Below are positions 6,028 to 6,506 of a stretch of DNA of 6,506 nucleotides, piece after piece. The stretch is taken from NCBI GenBank assembly GCA_003507515.1, contig DNVL01000216.1:7054-13559 (forward strand), read 5' to 3'. The notes under the pieces are model-generated. The model made no database searches, was not told where the DNA came from, and worked only from the letters and a program-made list of their open reading frames with translations. The position numbers and the translations under genes were made by a program. Every line of letters begins with the position of its first letter. Within the stretch, counting starts at the first letter, position 1. Source of the DNA: Legionella sp. (GTDB taxonomy: Bacteria; Pseudomonadota; Gammaproteobacteria; Legionellales; Legionellaceae).

Positions 6028-6506
6028 TTACATGAGTTCTTGCCTCTCTTTAAAATAGACCAAAGCTTCCGGATTGGCTAGCGAACTGAGATTAGGAATC
6101 GGTACCCCATGCACCGCTTGACGCACCGCGACCTCGACCAATTTGCCGCTGATGGTGCGTGGAATATCCATCACTTGTAAAATCTTGCTCGGTACATGGC
6201 GTGGTGAGGCGTTGGTGCGGATGGTTTGTCGAATCTTCTGCATGAATGCGTCATCTAGCTCCACCCCGTCACGCAGTTTGACAAATAAAATCACGCGAAC
6301 GTCGTGATTCCACTCTTGGCCAATAACGACACTGTCTACGATGCCGGGTATTTTATCCACTTGACGGTAAATTTCTGCCGTTCCTATGCGAACACCACCT
6401 GGATTTAATATAGCATCTGATCGGCCGTAAATAATGAGTCCATCATGGGGCGTGATTTGGGCAAAATCGCCGTGTGCCCAGACCCCGTTAAAGCGTGAAA
6501 AATAAA
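6028..6506 (-). CDS. aacS: Acetoacetyl-CoA synthetase, C-terminal part (runs off right edge)
   Basis: This ANL-superfamily enzyme activates acetoacetate to acetoacetyl-CoA using ATP, linking ketone bodies or polyhydroxybutyrate breakdown to acetyl-CoA. The last 158 or so residues are visible. They begin [17 protein letters not shown], continue through the hinge motif [16 protein letters not shown] (aspartate for ATP ribose contact) and GTAEIYRQ, and reach the A10 motif PRTISGK, whose lysine (codon at 6144-6142) is the catalytic lysine of adenylation. The ending [21 protein letters not shown] is typical of acetoacetyl-CoA synthetases and separates them from acetyl-CoA synthetase. The reading frame continues past a GTG at 6360 to the window edge, so that codon is internal. 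The stop is TAA at 6030-6028. The N-terminal domain lies outside. The 48 bases between it and the cyclase gene show no convincing terminator. Confidence 0.94.
   Translation of the reverse strand, partial: YFSRFNGVWAHGDFAQITPHDGLIIYGRSDAILNPGGVRIGTAEIYRQVDKIPGIVDSVVIGQEWNHDVRVILFVKLRDGVELDDAFMQKIRQTIRTNASPRHVPSKILQVMDIPRTISGKLVEVAVRQAVHGVPIPNLSSLANPEALVYFKERQELM

Noticed and set aside
5696..6028. Two overlapping minus-strand open frames at the cyclase 3' end
   Set aside because: Both are shadows of the GGDEF coding sequence and have no ribosome binding site or motif.

Overview
The window reads as part of a gammaproteobacterial chromosome, probably from the Legionellales (Legionella, Coxiella and relatives). 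The housekeeping proteins (RimO, MetNIQ, acetoacetyl-CoA synthetase) are of ordinary gammaproteobacterial type. The Legionellales placement is inference: it rests on one unrecognised 546-residue protein whose C-terminus resembles a Dot/Icm (type IVB) secretion signal and whose promoter carries a PmrA-like box.

Layout. Positions 1-574 (minus) hold the N-terminal third of rimO, which runs off the left edge. Positions 666-2306 (minus) hold the unrecognised protein, a candidate secreted effector with its own promoter. Positions 2375-4819 (minus) are a complete methionine ABC transporter operon in the order metN-metI-metQ, with overlapping genes. Positions 4820-5070 are a divergent regulatory region. 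Positions 5071-5979 (plus) encode a PAS-GGDEF diguanylate cyclase with an intact active site and an intact inhibitory site. Positions 6028-6506 (minus) are the C-terminal part of acetoacetyl-CoA synthetase, which runs off the right edge and is convergent with the cyclase gene.

The most interesting regulatory element is the metN leader of about 145 nt. Its first 80 nt carry, in the right order and spacing, the sequence blocks of a SAM-II riboswitch: a GC-rich P1, GAUUU directly after it, UUGC plus one base before P1', and GCUAAA. An extra stem-loop sits between P1' and GCUAAA. Such a switch would let S-adenosylmethionine repress methionine uptake. The metN promoter is overlain by two abutting palindromes, which also lie just upstream of the cyclase promoter and could serve both genes.

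The second point of interest is the candidate effector gene between metQ and rimO. It looks more A+T-rich than its neighbours, has a strong ribosome binding site, and has a YTTAAK-N5-YTTAAK-like box matching 11 of 12 defined positions just upstream of its -10. No tRNA, rRNA, CRISPR array or insertion sequence was seen.
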